This document shows, piece after piece, positions 41,973-51,396 of a stretch of 64,000 nt of DNA. The position numbers and the translations under genes are program-made. How positions within the stretch are numbered: the stretch's first letter is position 1; the number at the start of each line of letters is the position of its first letter. A model generated the notes under the pieces. That model saw only the letters and a list, made by a program, of their open reading frames with translations. It had not been told where the DNA came from and did no database searches. Source of the stretch: an uncultured Lachnospiraceae bacterium (lineage in GTDB: Bacteria > Bacillota > Clostridia > Lachnospirales > Lachnospiraceae); assembly GCA_910578335.1 (NCBI GenBank), contig CAJTPU010000010.1, forward strand, positions 57,092-121,091, given 5' to 3'.

Positions 41973-43082
41973 GGGGGTGTATGTATCGCCTGTGATATCG
42001 CGGAGCGTAATTACCGTTCCTGTTTCCATGGAAAGCGTAAGTCCGGTTTCCCATTCATTTGGGTGTGCGGCGCGGCGGGCTTCACTGTACTCGTAGATGC
42101 GGACGGAAAAGTATTGCGCATCCTCTCTGGTGATAAAGTAGCTTCGGTCAATGGAGGTAAGTATCATTTCCTCGGGTATGAGCGGGTTTGGTTCTTTTTC
42201 CCAGTCATAGCCGTAGAAAAAGGCATCGCGGATTCGTGCGTTCAGGGTTTTCTTCAGGTCGGAATCCGAGACATACAGCGCAGGGTAGGAGACGGTGATG
42301 TATACGCCCATCCGCTCATCCTGATAGGTATACAGATAGCTCATTGTATGTAGCGGAAAATAGGGGGATGTGGTAAAAAAGCTGTCAGAAATGACAGGAC
42401 AGGGAACGGCATCGTATTTTACCTGTGCATCGATGATGGTATCCGGAGACAATGTGGTCTCATAAATACAGTTTTCCAGTACTTCCTCCGCCCAGGAAAA
42501 ATTGGCGCTGATGGCGAGAGAATCATCCTGTGTCATAACAGGCTCGTAATACCATGTAAAGGTGTAACGGTCAGATTCGCTGTCAAAAACAAAATTGAGA
42601 TTTTCTTCCCAGTAAATAAAATCAGTCCCAACGGCGTCTATATCCTTCAGCAGCAGGCGGCATCCCATGACGGTATTGCTGTCATCGTCCGTGTAGGCTT
42701 TTTCCGGCGCGGAAAAATAGACCTGATAGGTGCCGTGAACCTGATATCGGCGGAAGCCGTCCTGTAAGAGCAGGAGTATCTGACAGAAAATGTCTTCTGT
42801 CTCAGGCGACAGTTCGGCGCAGGGAAAGGCCGCCAAAGTTGTGACGTCAGCCAAAGCGGGCAGGGAAAGAGAGGCCGTAAGCAGGTGGGAGAGCGGCACG
42901 GAGGCGATAGGAGAAATCAGGGCGGAGGCATGAGAAATGGCAGAGCCTGACGGAGCCTCTGAAGCCTGCCTGCCGCAGCCGGAAAAAAGCAAAGAGAAAA
43001 GCAGCAGGAAAGAGCAGCAGGCTGCAGCAAAGCAGCGCATGGCAGGCGTCATATTTTTAGGAAGGATTGTCTGTTTTGTCAT
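41691..43082 (-). CDS. Lipoprotein, possibly DUF3298/RsiV-like C-terminal domain
   Basis: 463 residues. Signal peptide (MRCFAAACCSFLLLFSLL) with lipobox FSGC. The C-terminal half has a pattern like the DUF4163/DUF3298 domains of RsiV and PdaC: an N..I segment, YFSVRIYEYSEARRAAHP, then a G..ITLRDI block; this is a weak match. The start at 43082 has GGAG ten bases upstream and overlaps the 3' end of tadA by 26 bp. Its last 94 codons are duplicated at the left island boundary. Confidence 0.75.
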   Translation of the reverse strand: MTKQTILPKNMTPAMRCFAAACCSFLLLFSLLFSGCGRQASEAPSGSAISHASALISPIASVPLSHLLTASLSLPALADVTTLAAFPCAELSPETEDIFCQILLLLQDGFRRYQVHGTYQVYFSAPEKAYTDDDSNTVMGCRLLLKDIDAVGTDFIYWEENLNFVFDSESDRYTFTWYYEPVMTQDDSLAISANFSWAEEVLENCIYETTLSPDTIIDAQVKYDAVPCPVISDSFFTTSPYFPLHTMSYLYTYQDERMGVYITVSYPALYVSDSDLKKTLNARIRDAFFYGYDWEKEPNPLIPEEMILTSIDRSYFITREDAQYFSVRIYEYSEARRAAHPNEWETGLTLSMETGTVITLRDITGDTYTPAQLLDSGAFHINWGDLARYLDEEGMTRTEKEWMETIRENYQNSTLEDFDTDFYLTDDSLGLIVTTFGDEYVCIEAKLSDLGLEEWSNPNPADR

Positions 43083-43563
43083 GTGTCTTGTTCTCCTTTT
43101 CCAGTTTGTTGCGGATGCGAAGCTCTTTAAAAAAGGTGGTGAGCATATCGCTGCACGCTTCTTCCAGAACACCCTTTGTTATATTGACCTGATGGTTAAA
43201 CGCGGGCATCTGTAAAATATTTAAGATGGAGCCGGCGCAGCCTGCTTTTGGGTTCATGCAGCCGATGACAACCTCGGGAATCCGCGCCTGCACGATGGCG
43301 CCGGAGCACATCTGGCACGGCTCCAGCGTTACATAGAGTGTGCACTCCTCCAGCCGCCAGTCGCCGATATATTTACTCGCTTTATGGATGGCGGTAATTT
43401 CCGCGTGGGATAAGGTATTTTTGTCCGTATTGCGCCGGTTATATCCCCTGCCGATTATTTTATCCTGACAGACGATAACACAGCCAATCGGCACCTCTCC
43501 CAGCGCGTATGCTTTTTTTGCCTGCTTTAAAGCCTCTTTCATATACTTTTCATGCGGTTCCAT
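43057..43563 (-). CDS. tadA: tRNA-specific adenosine deaminase
   Basis: 168 residues. Zinc-binding HAE (in LSHAEITAIHKAS) and PCQMC motifs of the cytidine deaminase fold, with TadA signatures ALGEVPIGCVIV and RGYNRRNTDKN. It converts adenosine 34 of tRNA-Arg(ACG) to inosine. It heads a two-gene minus-strand unit with the lipoprotein, whose start lies inside it. Confidence 0.95.
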   Translation of the reverse strand: MEPHEKYMKEALKQAKKAYALGEVPIGCVIVCQDKIIGRGYNRRNTDKNTLSHAEITAIHKASKYIGDWRLEECTLYVTLEPCQMCSGAIVQARIPEVVIGCMNPKAGCAGSILNILQMPAFNHQVNITKGVLEEACSDMLTTFFKELRIRNKLEKENKTHDKTDNPS

Positions 43564-43744
43564 GCTGTACCTCTTGTTTTTTCTTTTTTGGGTAATTGTG
43601 AAACTCCTATTTCTTTTTCGGCTTAGAGTGTCAAAAGCTCTGTCGGAAAATTTTAGCTGTCCATTCTTAGGGCAAATTCATTTGCTTTTCCCAAACATTG
43701 TGTTATTATGTATTATAACTGCCAAAAAAGAAAGAGGCAAGGCG

Positions 43745-44437
43745 ATGCAGATATATGGATTAAATAAAACGACATTATTGGATTTTCCGGAGCACGTGGC
43801 AGCCACCGTTTTTACAGGGGGCTGTAATTTTTGTTGTCCCTTTTGCCACAACAGGGACTTGGTGCTGGGGACAAAGGGACTGCCGGCATTGGCAGAGGAG
43901 GAGGTGCTGGCTTTTTTAAAAAAGCGAAAGGGCATTCTGACAGGGCTCTGCATTACCGGCGGAGAACCGACCTTGCAGGCTGATTTGGCAGTGTTTATCA
44001 GAAAAGTCAGGGAAATGGGGTATCTGGTGAAGCTAGATACCAACGGCTACAGACCTAAGGTGCTGCGGGCGCTTTTGGAGGAAGGCATCCTCGACTATGT
44101 GGCGATGGACATCAAAAACGCAAAGGAGCGCTATGCGGTGGCAGCAGGGAAAGAAGAACTGGACGTGGGGCGCATTGCAGAGAGCGTGGAAATCTTGAAG
44201 AAAAGCAGGATTCCTTATGAATTTCGGACAACGGTAGTGCGGGAACTGCACAGGAAGGAAGATTTTGCCGCCATAGGGGAATGGCTTGCCGGTGCAAGGG
44301 CTTATTTTCTGCAGGCGTATCAGGACAATGAAAATGTGATTGCGGGGGGATTTGGCGCTTACGATAAGGCAGAAATGGAAGCGTTTGCACAAGTGGTAAG
44401 GCAGCATGTTGCCAGAGTGGAGCTTAGAGGAGTCTAG
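43745..44437 (+). CDS. nrdG: Anaerobic ribonucleotide reductase activase-like radical SAM protein
   Basis: 230 residues. FTGGCNFCCPFCHNRDLV has the CxxxCxxC cluster motif; GLCITGGEPTLQ is the GGEP motif. This is the NrdG2/YjjW-like branch that installs a glycyl radical in class III ribonucleotide reductase or a related enzyme. nrdD is not in the window, so the partner is inferred. The ATG at 43745 follows AAGG; the frame is open upstream but lacks a ribosome site. Confidence 0.85.
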   Translation: MQIYGLNKTTLLDFPEHVAATVFTGGCNFCCPFCHNRDLVLGTKGLPALAEEEVLAFLKKRKGILTGLCITGGEPTLQADLAVFIRKVREMGYLVKLDTNGYRPKVLRALLEEGILDYVAMDIKNAKERYAVAAGKEELDVGRIAESVEILKKSRIPYEFRTTVVRELHRKEDFAAIGEWLAGARAYFLQAYQDNENVIAGGFGAYDKAEMEAFAQVVRQHVARVELRGV

Positions 44438-44463
44438 CAGTGCTAAGCTCGAAAATATTTCGC

Positions 44464-44483
44464 AAGTCATGTCCGCATGACTT
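44464..44483. repeat. Perfect 8-bp hairpin before second MATE gene
   Basis: AAGTCATG-TCCG-CATGACTT. No T-run follows. Just upstream (44451-44463) lies AGCTCGAAAATA, also found in the loop of the 21178-21231 hairpin. May be a weak terminator or a repeated extragenic element. Confidence 0.5.
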
Positions 44484-44511
44484 GGTAATAAAAGAGGAGA
44501 TAAGGATTACA

Positions 44512-45912
44512 ATGAAAAAGGGTTTCAAAAGATATATTGGAGATAAGGCTTTTTACGGTATGGTGCTGGCAGTGGTGGTGCCGATTATGGTGCAGAACGG
44601 TATCACAAATTTTGTCAGTCTGCTGGACAATATTATGGTGGGGCGCGTGGGAACGGAGCCTATGTCCGGCGTAGCTATCGTCAACCAGCTTATTTTTGTG
44701 TTTAATCTGGGCATTTTCGGCGCGTTGTCCGGCGCGGGTATTTTTGGCGCGCAGTTTTTTGGCTGCGGCAAACCGGATGGCGTCAGGCACACCTTCCGCT
44801 TTAAGCTGATTGCGGCTGCAGTGATTACGGCGGCGGCATTTTTACTGTTTCTTTTTGGCGGCGATATGCTGATAAAATTGTATCTGCATGGGGAGGAAAA
44901 TGCGGAGCAGCTTGCGGCGGCGCTGTATTATGGGAAACAATATCTGCTGATTATGCTGATTGGGCTTCCTCCTTTTGCATGGGAACAATGCTACACCAGC
45001 ACATTGCGGGAATGCGGGGAGACGGTGGTGCCCATGAAGGCGGGAATCGTGGCGGTTATCGTCAATCTCTGCCTGAATGCAGTTTTGATTTTTGGTATGT
45101 TTGGGTTTCCGGCGATGGGCGTTGCGGGAGCGGCAGTTGCGACGGTGGTGGCAAGATATGTGGAAATGGCGATTGTGATTGTCTGGACACACAGACATGC
45201 GGATAAATATCCTTTTATCACCGGCGCATACAAGAGTCTTTATATCCCGGGCAATCTGGTGTCAAAAATACTGGTGAAGGGGACGCCGCTGATGCTGAAC
45301 GAGGTTTTATGGGCGGCGGGCATGGCGGTGCTGACACAGTGTTATTCCATGAGAGGGCTGGAGACTGTGGCGGGACTCAATATTTCCTCCACCATCTCCA
45401 ATTTATTTGGCGTCATCTATATCTCCATGGGTAATGCGGTATCCATTATTATCGGGCAGCTTCTGGGCGCCGGTAAAATGGAGGAAGCAAAGGATACGGA
45501 CAGAAAGCTGATTGCGTTTACGGTTGCCTCCTGCATGGCGGTCGGCGCGGTGCTGGCTGTCCTTGCGCCGCTGTTCCCACAGATGTACAATACTACGGAT
45601 TCGGTGCGGGCGCTTGCCACATGGTTTATCAGGATTGTAGCCGTCTATATTCCGGTATGCGCATTTTTAAATGCCTGCTATTTTACCCTGCGTGCGGGCG
45701 GCAGAACCATCATTACATTCCTGTTTGACAGCGTGTTTGTCTGGTGCGTCAGCATCCCTTGCGCGTATATTCTGAGCAGATTTACGGCAGTTCCCATTGT
45801 GCCGTTGTATTTGTGCTGCCAAATGCTTGATTTGATAAAGTGCGTGATAGGCTTCGTGCTTGTAAAAAAAGGCGTGTGGCTGTCCAATATTGTGGTGGAG
45901 GAGGAAACGTGA
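44512..45912 (+). CDS. MATE family transporter (second copy)
   Basis: 466 residues, about twelve helices. GMVLAVVVPIMVQNGITNFV and LLDNIMVGRVGTEPMSGVAI are typical MATE opening segments. It is not closely similar to the MATE at 4681-6012 and belongs to another branch. The ATG at 44512 has AGAGGAGATAAGGA upstream. No dedicated regulator adjoins it. Substrate unknown. Confidence 0.92.
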   Translation: MKKGFKRYIGDKAFYGMVLAVVVPIMVQNGITNFVSLLDNIMVGRVGTEPMSGVAIVNQLIFVFNLGIFGALSGAGIFGAQFFGCGKPDGVRHTFRFKLIAAAVITAAAFLLFLFGGDMLIKLYLHGEENAEQLAAALYYGKQYLLIMLIGLPPFAWEQCYTSTLRECGETVVPMKAGIVAVIVNLCLNAVLIFGMFGFPAMGVAGAAVATVVARYVEMAIVIVWTHRHADKYPFITGAYKSLYIPGNLVSKILVKGTPLMLNEVLWAAGMAVLTQCYSMRGLETVAGLNISSTISNLFGVIYISMGNAVSIIIGQLLGAGKMEEAKDTDRKLIAFTVASCMAVGAVLAVLAPLFPQMYNTTDSVRALATWFIRIVAVYIPVCAFLNACYFTLRAGGRTIITFLFDSVFVWCVSIPCAYILSRFTAVPIVPLYLCCQMLDLIKCVIGFVLVKKGVWLSNIVVEEET

Positions 45913-45919
45913 GAGAAAA

Positions 45920-46174
45920 CTAAAAGTCCCGATAGAGGGAAAAGAAGTCTGATTCCATGTTTTCCAACTGCCTTTTATACCAGTACTGTGCATCGTCGAG
46001 CGCTTTGTTGTATACAATAGGGGCTAAGCGCTCGATGAATAAATCGAGAAGCTGTTCCTGCTCGATAATACCAATCTCATCTCCGCGAACATCAAGGTAA
46101 AACGCTTTGATTTCGTCTTTTAAAAGTTCCTTCTGCTTATCCGTCAGTTTTATTGTGGGGATTTTGTTTCTCAT
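45920..46174 (-). CDS. DUF2164 family protein, 84 aa
   Basis: Small soluble protein: IKLTDKQKELLKDEIKAFYL, GIIEQEQLLDLFIERLAP, YNKALDDAQYW, all characteristic of DUF2164. GAGG stands six bases before the ATG at 46174; the longer open frame upstream is not used. Convergent with the MATE gene and divergent from the GntR regulator. Function unknown. Confidence 0.82.
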   Translation of the reverse strand: MRNKIPTIKLTDKQKELLKDEIKAFYLDVRGDEIGIIEQEQLLDLFIERLAPIVYNKALDDAQYWYKRQLENMESDFFSLYRDF

Positions 46175-46270
46175 GGGAAACCTCGCTTTCAGGATATTTT
46201 TGTCTGTAATCCATTTTTTCACTTTATTGTAAAATAGTTGCCGGGGATATGCAATAAGTATATTTGCAGC

Positions 46271-46310
46271 TTGACATTTTGTATTATTTGTATTAGTATT
46301 AATAATACAA
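46271..46310 (+). promoter_or_regulatory. Promoter and GntR-type operator
   Basis: TTGACA (46271-46276), 17-bp spacer, TAGTAT (46294-46299). A perfect 10-bp inverted repeat TTGTATTATT / AATAATACAA (46279-46310) spans the spacer and -10. Such a site suits autorepression by the GntR protein that follows. Confidence 0.75.
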
Positions 46311-46352
46311 AAAGAAACAGTGCAGATATTATCTGGTTGGAGAAAGAATAGT

Positions 46353-46712
46353 ATGGTTATTTTGCTGAATGATGCTTCTGACGTGCCGGTGTACCAGCAG
46401 ATTCGCAATCAAATTGTGATAGGGATTTCTGACGGGCTGCTTCTGCCCGGGGAAAGGCTGCCCACCGTTCGGGCGCTGGCGGAGGAAATTGGTATTAATT
46501 CCATGACGGTAAATAAGGCATACCAGCTTTTAAAGCAGGAGGGCTATATTCTGACTGACAGGCGCAACGGCGCACGGGTCAGGGAAGAATTTGGCTGCGG
46601 CAAAAGTTTGTCGGGCGAGTCGCAGGAGCTGCTGCGGCGCCTTATCTGCGAGGCAAAGATAAGCGGTATGTCAAAGGAAGAATTTATTAGGGAGTGCGAG
46701 AAATATTTTTGA
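46353..46712 (+). CDS. GntR family regulator, YtrA type
   Basis: 119 residues: a GntR winged helix (PVYQQIRNQIVIGISDGLLL; AEEIGINSMTVNKAYQLLKQ; YILTDRRNGARV) with only a short C-terminal dimerisation segment, the mark of the YtrA subfamily. These usually control an adjacent transporter or membrane gene. The ATG at 46353 follows GGAGAAAG. Confidence 0.9.
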   Translation: MVILLNDASDVPVYQQIRNQIVIGISDGLLLPGERLPTVRALAEEIGINSMTVNKAYQLLKQEGYILTDRRNGARVREEFGCGKSLSGESQELLRRLICEAKISGMSKEEFIRECEKYF

Positions 46713-46774
46713 AAAATGCAGAGAATTTTTGCAGTATGTGACGGGCGTGCAAAAGCACGCAGATAGGAGTGCTT

Positions 46775-48157
46775 ATGAATGTATTGGGATTGATTTTGAC
46801 GGTATGCGTATATCCCTTTGTTATGATTATGTTTTTTCTTCTAAAGAATGAGATGGCGCCTAAGCGCGGGATTTACTGCGGTGTGAAGCTCACAAAGGAA
46901 AACGCGCAGACGCCGGAGGCAGAGCGGATTCTTGCAGACTGCCGCCGCTCTATGACGCGGGATTTTATCCTGCTTATGCTGGCGCCCCTTCCCATGCTTT
47001 TTATTCCATGGTTTTCCATCTTTTTTACTTTTTGGATGCTGTGGCTGATAATCGGTGTTTTTCTTTTTTTTATTCCCTATGTGAGGGCAAATAAAAAGCT
47101 GAAGGAACTAAAAAAGGAAAAGGGCTGGAAAAAGGAAACCCTTCGTCAGACGGCAGCGGAAATGAAGGGTGCAGGAAAAATCCGCAGGGTAAAGTGGTAT
47201 CAGTTCGCAGCGCCCTGCCTGCTCAGTGCGGCGTTGTTTATCGCATCGCTTTTTTGGTTTGGAAATGCCGGGGAGCCGGCATACGGTGTGATGACGGGGA
47301 GCTTTGCGGTCATTACCTTTTTATTCTGGGGGATTGCCGTTCTGATGGATAGGCAGAATACACAGGTCGTCAGCATGGACAGCGGGGTAAATGTCAATTA
47401 TGCCCGCGCAAATAAAAACCTATGGAAAAATTTGTGGGTGGCGTGTGCGTGGCTGAACACGGCGTATCTTGCCGGAGTACTGCTTTCTTTTGACAAGGCA
47501 CTCTGCATAACAGGATTGTTTGCGTGGATAAGCGCAGCGTACATTTTGCTGACAATTGTACTGTTAATATGGGTGATAAGGGTAAAGGGACGGCTGGAGG
47601 CGGCATATTTCACGGATGAAGGTGCGGTGGAAACGGATGATGACGACTGCTGGCTCTGGGGGATTTTTTACTGTAATCCGGCAGACAAACATGTCTATGT
47701 GGAAAAGAGAGTGGGTATTGGCAGCACCATGAACTTTGGGACACAAAAGGGGAGAATAGCGGGTGTGCTGCTGGGACTTCTGGGCGGCGTCGGTATTTTG
47801 AGTCTGCCGCTTGTCTGCATATGGGTTATTTTGCTGGAATTTGTGCCTATAAAGCTGGCTGTGGAGGATGACAGGCTGATTGCAAGCCAAGTCAGCGTAG
47901 ACTATAACCTGCCGGTGAATTTGATACAGGAAGTTACATTATTAGAGGAGCTGCCCCGCTTAGAGCGGGTGAGCGGCACCGGTATGGATACGCTGAAAAA
48001 AGGGAATTACCGTGTGGCAGAGGAGGGGCGCTGTCAGGTGTTTTTAAATCCGCAGAACAACGTGTTTATCCGTCTGAAAGTGGGGGAAACGGTGTATTAC
48101 CTGAGCGGATATGACGACGCGCAGACACTCGCCATATATGAGGAACTCGTGCGGTAA
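46775..48157 (+). CDS. DUF1648/DUF5808-like membrane protein
   Basis: 460 residues with about eight membrane helices. The start MNVLGLILTVCVYPFVMIMF and the RGIYCGVKLTKENAQTPEAE segment resemble proteins found after YtrA-type GntR genes in Clostridia and Bacilli. The last ~100 residues form a soluble PH-like tail. AGGAG lies five bases before the ATG at 46775. Likely cotranscribed with the regulator; role unknown. Confidence 0.72.
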   Translation: MNVLGLILTVCVYPFVMIMFFLLKNEMAPKRGIYCGVKLTKENAQTPEAERILADCRRSMTRDFILLMLAPLPMLFIPWFSIFFTFWMLWLIIGVFLFFIPYVRANKKLKELKKEKGWKKETLRQTAAEMKGAGKIRRVKWYQFAAPCLLSAALFIASLFWFGNAGEPAYGVMTGSFAVITFLFWGIAVLMDRQNTQVVSMDSGVNVNYARANKNLWKNLWVACAWLNTAYLAGVLLSFDKALCITGLFAWISAAYILLTIVLLIWVIRVKGRLEAAYFTDEGAVETDDDDCWLWGIFYCNPADKHVYVEKRVGIGSTMNFGTQKGRIAGVLLGLLGGVGILSLPLVCIWVILLEFVPIKLAVEDDRLIASQVSVDYNLPVNLIQEVTLLEELPRLERVSGTGMDTLKKGNYRVAEEGRCQVFLNPQNNVFIRLKVGETVYYLSGYDDAQTLAIYEELVR

Positions 48158-48233
48158 TGTGCCGTGCAGCTTTAGGGGCGTGGCTTCATAGGGTCTCCCG
48201 CAGGCGGCGCCTCCAAGGCTGCGCTGGCGGACA

Positions 48234-49034
48234 TCATGGGGCAGCCTGTTCCGGTTCTCTGTTTACGCGCAGCCTGTTGTTTTCAGCAAGGGCTTCCGTG
48301 AATCCTAAAGGCGTGCGGCGCTTTGTCAGACGCTCGGTGCGCTTTGCGGTATAGAGAAGAAAAAGAGCGTACACATAGGGCATCCCAAGGTTGGTTTCCA
48401 GAAGGGAGTTGACAAGAAGCGTCATCAGCTTGTCACCGTAGGAGGCAAAGCCTGCGCTGCGGATGCCGCCTAATAAAAGCGCCGCTTCCCAACCAAACTG
48501 TACCAGTATGCCGATGGCTAAAAGCCATTTTAGAGCAAATTGCTCTTCACGTTTTTCATGCTTCAGGTTCCAAAGGATAGCGCCCAAATAGCCGACAAAA
48601 AGAATCAGTGCCATATAGCCGTGATAAGCGCCGGTGGTGCGTTGTATGACGATGGGAGCGGCGCCTGCGCCAAAGGTTTCGGCAAGCATTGGGCAGCAGA
48701 ACCACCAGAGCAGGATAAGAAATGACCAGGCAAAGAGATGCCTGTCCTTGGAGAGCCACAGCCAAATCCATGCAAAATTGGTAAAGCCGTAGCTCATGCT
48801 CATCCAGAGAAGCACGAGGAAAAGGCTGTGCCCTTCGCTTATGCTGCGCGCGCCGCATACCAGATGAAAAATTCCATAATCCACTATCATATAAAGTACG
48901 CCTGCGGCAAGTCCCACCAGCACCGTGGCGTATTTCTTTTTCCAGAGCAAAAGTCCTGCCAGCACAATTAAAAAAGCCGTGTCCAGCCATATATAGGCAG
49001 GGAAAAACTGTCTTCTTGCGATAATCTCAGCCAT
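48234..49034 (-). CDS. Seven-helix membrane protein, unknown
   Basis: 266 residues with about seven hydrophobic helices (LIVLAGLLLWK, YATVLVGLAAGVLYMIV, LFLVLLWMSMSYGFTNFAW and more) and a basic C-terminus. No motif I can name. GGGGTTTTACT precedes the ATG. Convergent with the GntR-operon membrane gene. Confidence 0.72.
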   Translation of the reverse strand: MAEIIARRQFFPAYIWLDTAFLIVLAGLLLWKKKYATVLVGLAAGVLYMIVDYGIFHLVCGARSISEGHSLFLVLLWMSMSYGFTNFAWIWLWLSKDRHLFAWSFLILLWWFCCPMLAETFGAGAAPIVIQRTTGAYHGYMALILFVGYLGAILWNLKHEKREEQFALKWLLAIGILVQFGWEAALLLGGIRSAGFASYGDKLMTLLVNSLLETNLGMPYVYALFLLYTAKRTERLTKRRTPLGFTEALAENNRLRVNREPEQAAP

Positions 49035-49137
49035 AGTAAAACCCCGTTGTGTAAAGTATGTCGTCCTTTGACGGATGCAAGGTATATTTTATCGGATGCG
49101 GGGGATTTGTGCAAGTCTGTAATAGGTTTTGGAAAAA

Positions 49138-49166
49138 TTGACAAAGAAAAACGGACAGAGTATAGT
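49138..49166 (+). promoter_or_regulatory. Promoter of solute-binding lipoprotein
   Basis: TTGACA (49138-49143), 17-bp spacer, TATAGT (49161-49166), then AAAAGGAGG before the start. Confidence 0.8.
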
Positions 49167-49187
49167 TAAAAAAAAGGAGGAAACCAA

Positions 49188-51341
49188 ATGCTCTCGAAGT
49201 CAGGCAAAAAAATCGGATATGTAGTTTGTTGTGCTGCAGTGCTTTTCGGCATATGGCTGTCTGCCTGCGGAGAAAAAGGTGCGGGAGACGCGGAGAATAA
49301 GGCAGCAGTACTGACAGGGCAGGAAGCGCAGGTAAAGGCATTTGGCATCGACTACTCGGCGGAGTTTAGCCTTGAGAATCCGGAGCAGATTGTCTGCGGG
49401 CAGGACTGTATGTGGGCGATTACCACGCGGCTGGACGGGTTTATTTACCGGATTGACTATAAAGAAGAAAACTCCGGCATACAGGAAATAGAATGGCGTA
49501 ACGGCGGGGAGGAAAGTCTTGTTAATATTGCGGCGGGAGAAGAGGGGCTCTACGCATCGGTATATCAGTGGAAGGAAAACCGGCTGGAAATACGCAGGCT
49601 GGACGGCGGTCAGTGGACTGTCATTATGGCGGTAAATGCGGAGAATCCGGAGTGGTGTTTTGTGGGAAGCGGTCTTTTTGTGGACAGCAGCGAAAATGTA
49701 TATCTGGTGTCAGACAGGGCGGTAACGTGCTTTGGGGAGAACGGGACAAAGACAGGCGAGTATGAGCTTGAGGGAAGGGCATGTTTTTTTAGGGAAAAAG
49801 AGGATGGCGGCGTAGAGTGTGCGGCAGCAAAGGCAGACGGCATTGTGCTGTATGCGTTGGCTGGTGTAAAGGCGGAGGAGAAATGGGTATTGCAGACGGA
49901 TGCCGGCAAGGTGTGCGGTATCAGCGGCGGGAAGGATGCCCCCTTATGCCTTGCTGCCGGTACGGCGCTTTTGTTTATCGACTGGGAGACGGGCAGCCTC
50001 TTGGCAAAGTCGGATTTGCTGGCAATCGGGGTTTCTTCCGTGCTTGCCGGACGTTATGATGCAAAGGCGGAGACTTTGCGGTTATATGGGGCAGGCGGAC
50101 AGAGTGAAAGCAGAGGCAATCTGACCTGCAGCTTTTTGAGCGGGCGGGAGGCATCGGCGGAACAGCGCACAGAGCTGGTATACGGGATATTTTATGGGGA
50201 AGTCCCTGCCGATATCAGGGCTGCCATTATGGCGTTTAACCGAAGCAATGAAAGCTATTATATTACAATCCGCAGTTATTGCAGCGACACGGCATACTGG
50301 CTGGAGTCCCAACAGCGCTTTTTTGCAGATATGGCTGCCGGAAATGCGCCGGATATTATCGACATGGTACATTGGAGGGACTATTACGAGCCTTTTGTAA
50401 GTAACGGTTATCTGGAGAATCTGATGCCTTATCTGGAGCAGTCGCAGTACAAGGATGATATTATGTGGAACGTGCTAAGCGCGTATGAGGTGAATGGCGG
50501 GCTGTATCTTTTAGCGCCGCAGTTTTCTTTTACGGGTCTGTTGATGCATCCGGAGTATGCCTGTCCTCTGGAAGAGTGGAATATAGAAACTTTTCTTGCA
50601 ATGCTGCAAAAGAACGCCTGGGAAAAGAATATTTTTAATATTTACCAAAGCAACCCGCAGGAACTTTTGCGGAACCTGCTTATTTGCAGACAGGGAGAAC
50701 TGATTGATAAGGAACAGAAGAAAGCATATTTTGAGTCGCAGACATTTTTGGATATGCTTGCGCTGTGTAAGGAGTATGCGGAAAATCATGAGGCAAAGGA
50801 AGACGATTTGATGAATTATAACAATCTGCTTTCCCGCAATCAGTACAGTTTTTACTATTATTATGTATTTGCCGTGGATGTTTATGGAAGAGGGTATCAG
50901 ATTTACGGCTATCCTACGGCTGACGGACAGGTCTATCAGGTTTTCAGCTCTGACAGTCTCGCTATTTATGCAGGCAGCGCGCATAAGGAAGGTGCCTGGC
51001 AGTTTGTGGAGAGCCTTTTGCAGGAGGAAAATCAGAAATATCATTCGATGGTAAACGCGGGCATACCAATCCGCCGTTCTGTCTTGGAACGCATGAAGGA
51101 AGAAGAAGGCTGGGCGGAAGAGATATGCAGGGTAGGGGATGAGCTGGTGACAATGTCTGAAGAGGAATTTCAGATTGTGGAAGATGTCATTGCCAACGGC
51201 ACATTTGTGCCTGACAATGTAAATGAAGATATTTGGAGTATTATAGAGGAGGAAACGGCGGCTTACTTTGCGGGTGATAAGAGTGCGGAAGAGGTGGCGC
51301 ATATTATACAGAGCAGGGTTGGGCTGATGCTGGCGGAATAA
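49188..51341 (+). CDS. Lipoprotein: beta-rich N-domain plus solute-binding domain
   Basis: 717 residues, well above the ~430 of ordinary binding proteins. The signal peptide ends in lipobox LSAC. Residues ~40-320 are beta-rich and resemble propeller-like repeats. Residues ~330-717 match family 1 extracellular solute-binding proteins (AAIMAFNRSNESYYITIRSY; FADMAAGNAPDIIDM; GAWQFVESLLQEE). No permease genes adjoin, so it is an orphan binding or sensing protein on the cell surface; it could serve importers using MsmK (speculative). Confidence 0.83.
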   Translation: MLSKSGKKIGYVVCCAAVLFGIWLSACGEKGAGDAENKAAVLTGQEAQVKAFGIDYSAEFSLENPEQIVCGQDCMWAITTRLDGFIYRIDYKEENSGIQEIEWRNGGEESLVNIAAGEEGLYASVYQWKENRLEIRRLDGGQWTVIMAVNAENPEWCFVGSGLFVDSSENVYLVSDRAVTCFGENGTKTGEYELEGRACFFREKEDGGVECAAAKADGIVLYALAGVKAEEKWVLQTDAGKVCGISGGKDAPLCLAAGTALLFIDWETGSLLAKSDLLAIGVSSVLAGRYDAKAETLRLYGAGGQSESRGNLTCSFLSGREASAEQRTELVYGIFYGEVPADIRAAIMAFNRSNESYYITIRSYCSDTAYWLESQQRFFADMAAGNAPDIIDMVHWRDYYEPFVSNGYLENLMPYLEQSQYKDDIMWNVLSAYEVNGGLYLLAPQFSFTGLLMHPEYACPLEEWNIETFLAMLQKNAWEKNIFNIYQSNPQELLRNLLICRQGELIDKEQKKAYFESQTFLDMLALCKEYAENHEAKEDDLMNYNNLLSRNQYSFYYYYVFAVDVYGRGYQIYGYPTADGQVYQVFSSDSLAIYAGSAHKEGAWQFVESLLQEENQKYHSMVNAGIPIRRSVLERMKEEEGWAEEICRVGDELVTMSEEEFQIVEDVIANGTFVPDNVNEDIWSIIEEETAAYFAGDKSAEEVAHIIQSRVGLMLAE

Positions 51342-51349
51342 GAAACCGG

Positions 51350-51393
51350 AAATCCCCTGCGTATCGTCCGGACGGCGGTGCGCAGGGGATTTT
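51350..51393. terminator. Bidirectional terminator between convergent genes
   Basis: Perfect 12-bp stem AAATCCCCTGCG / CGCAGGGGATTT with TTTT on the plus side and T-rich sequence on the minus side. Confidence 0.85.
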
Positions 51394-51396
51394 CAA

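Noticed and set aside
43562..43744. N-terminal extension of the NrdG-like protein
   Set aside because: The extension is not protein-like for this family and AAGG before 43745 marks the proper start.
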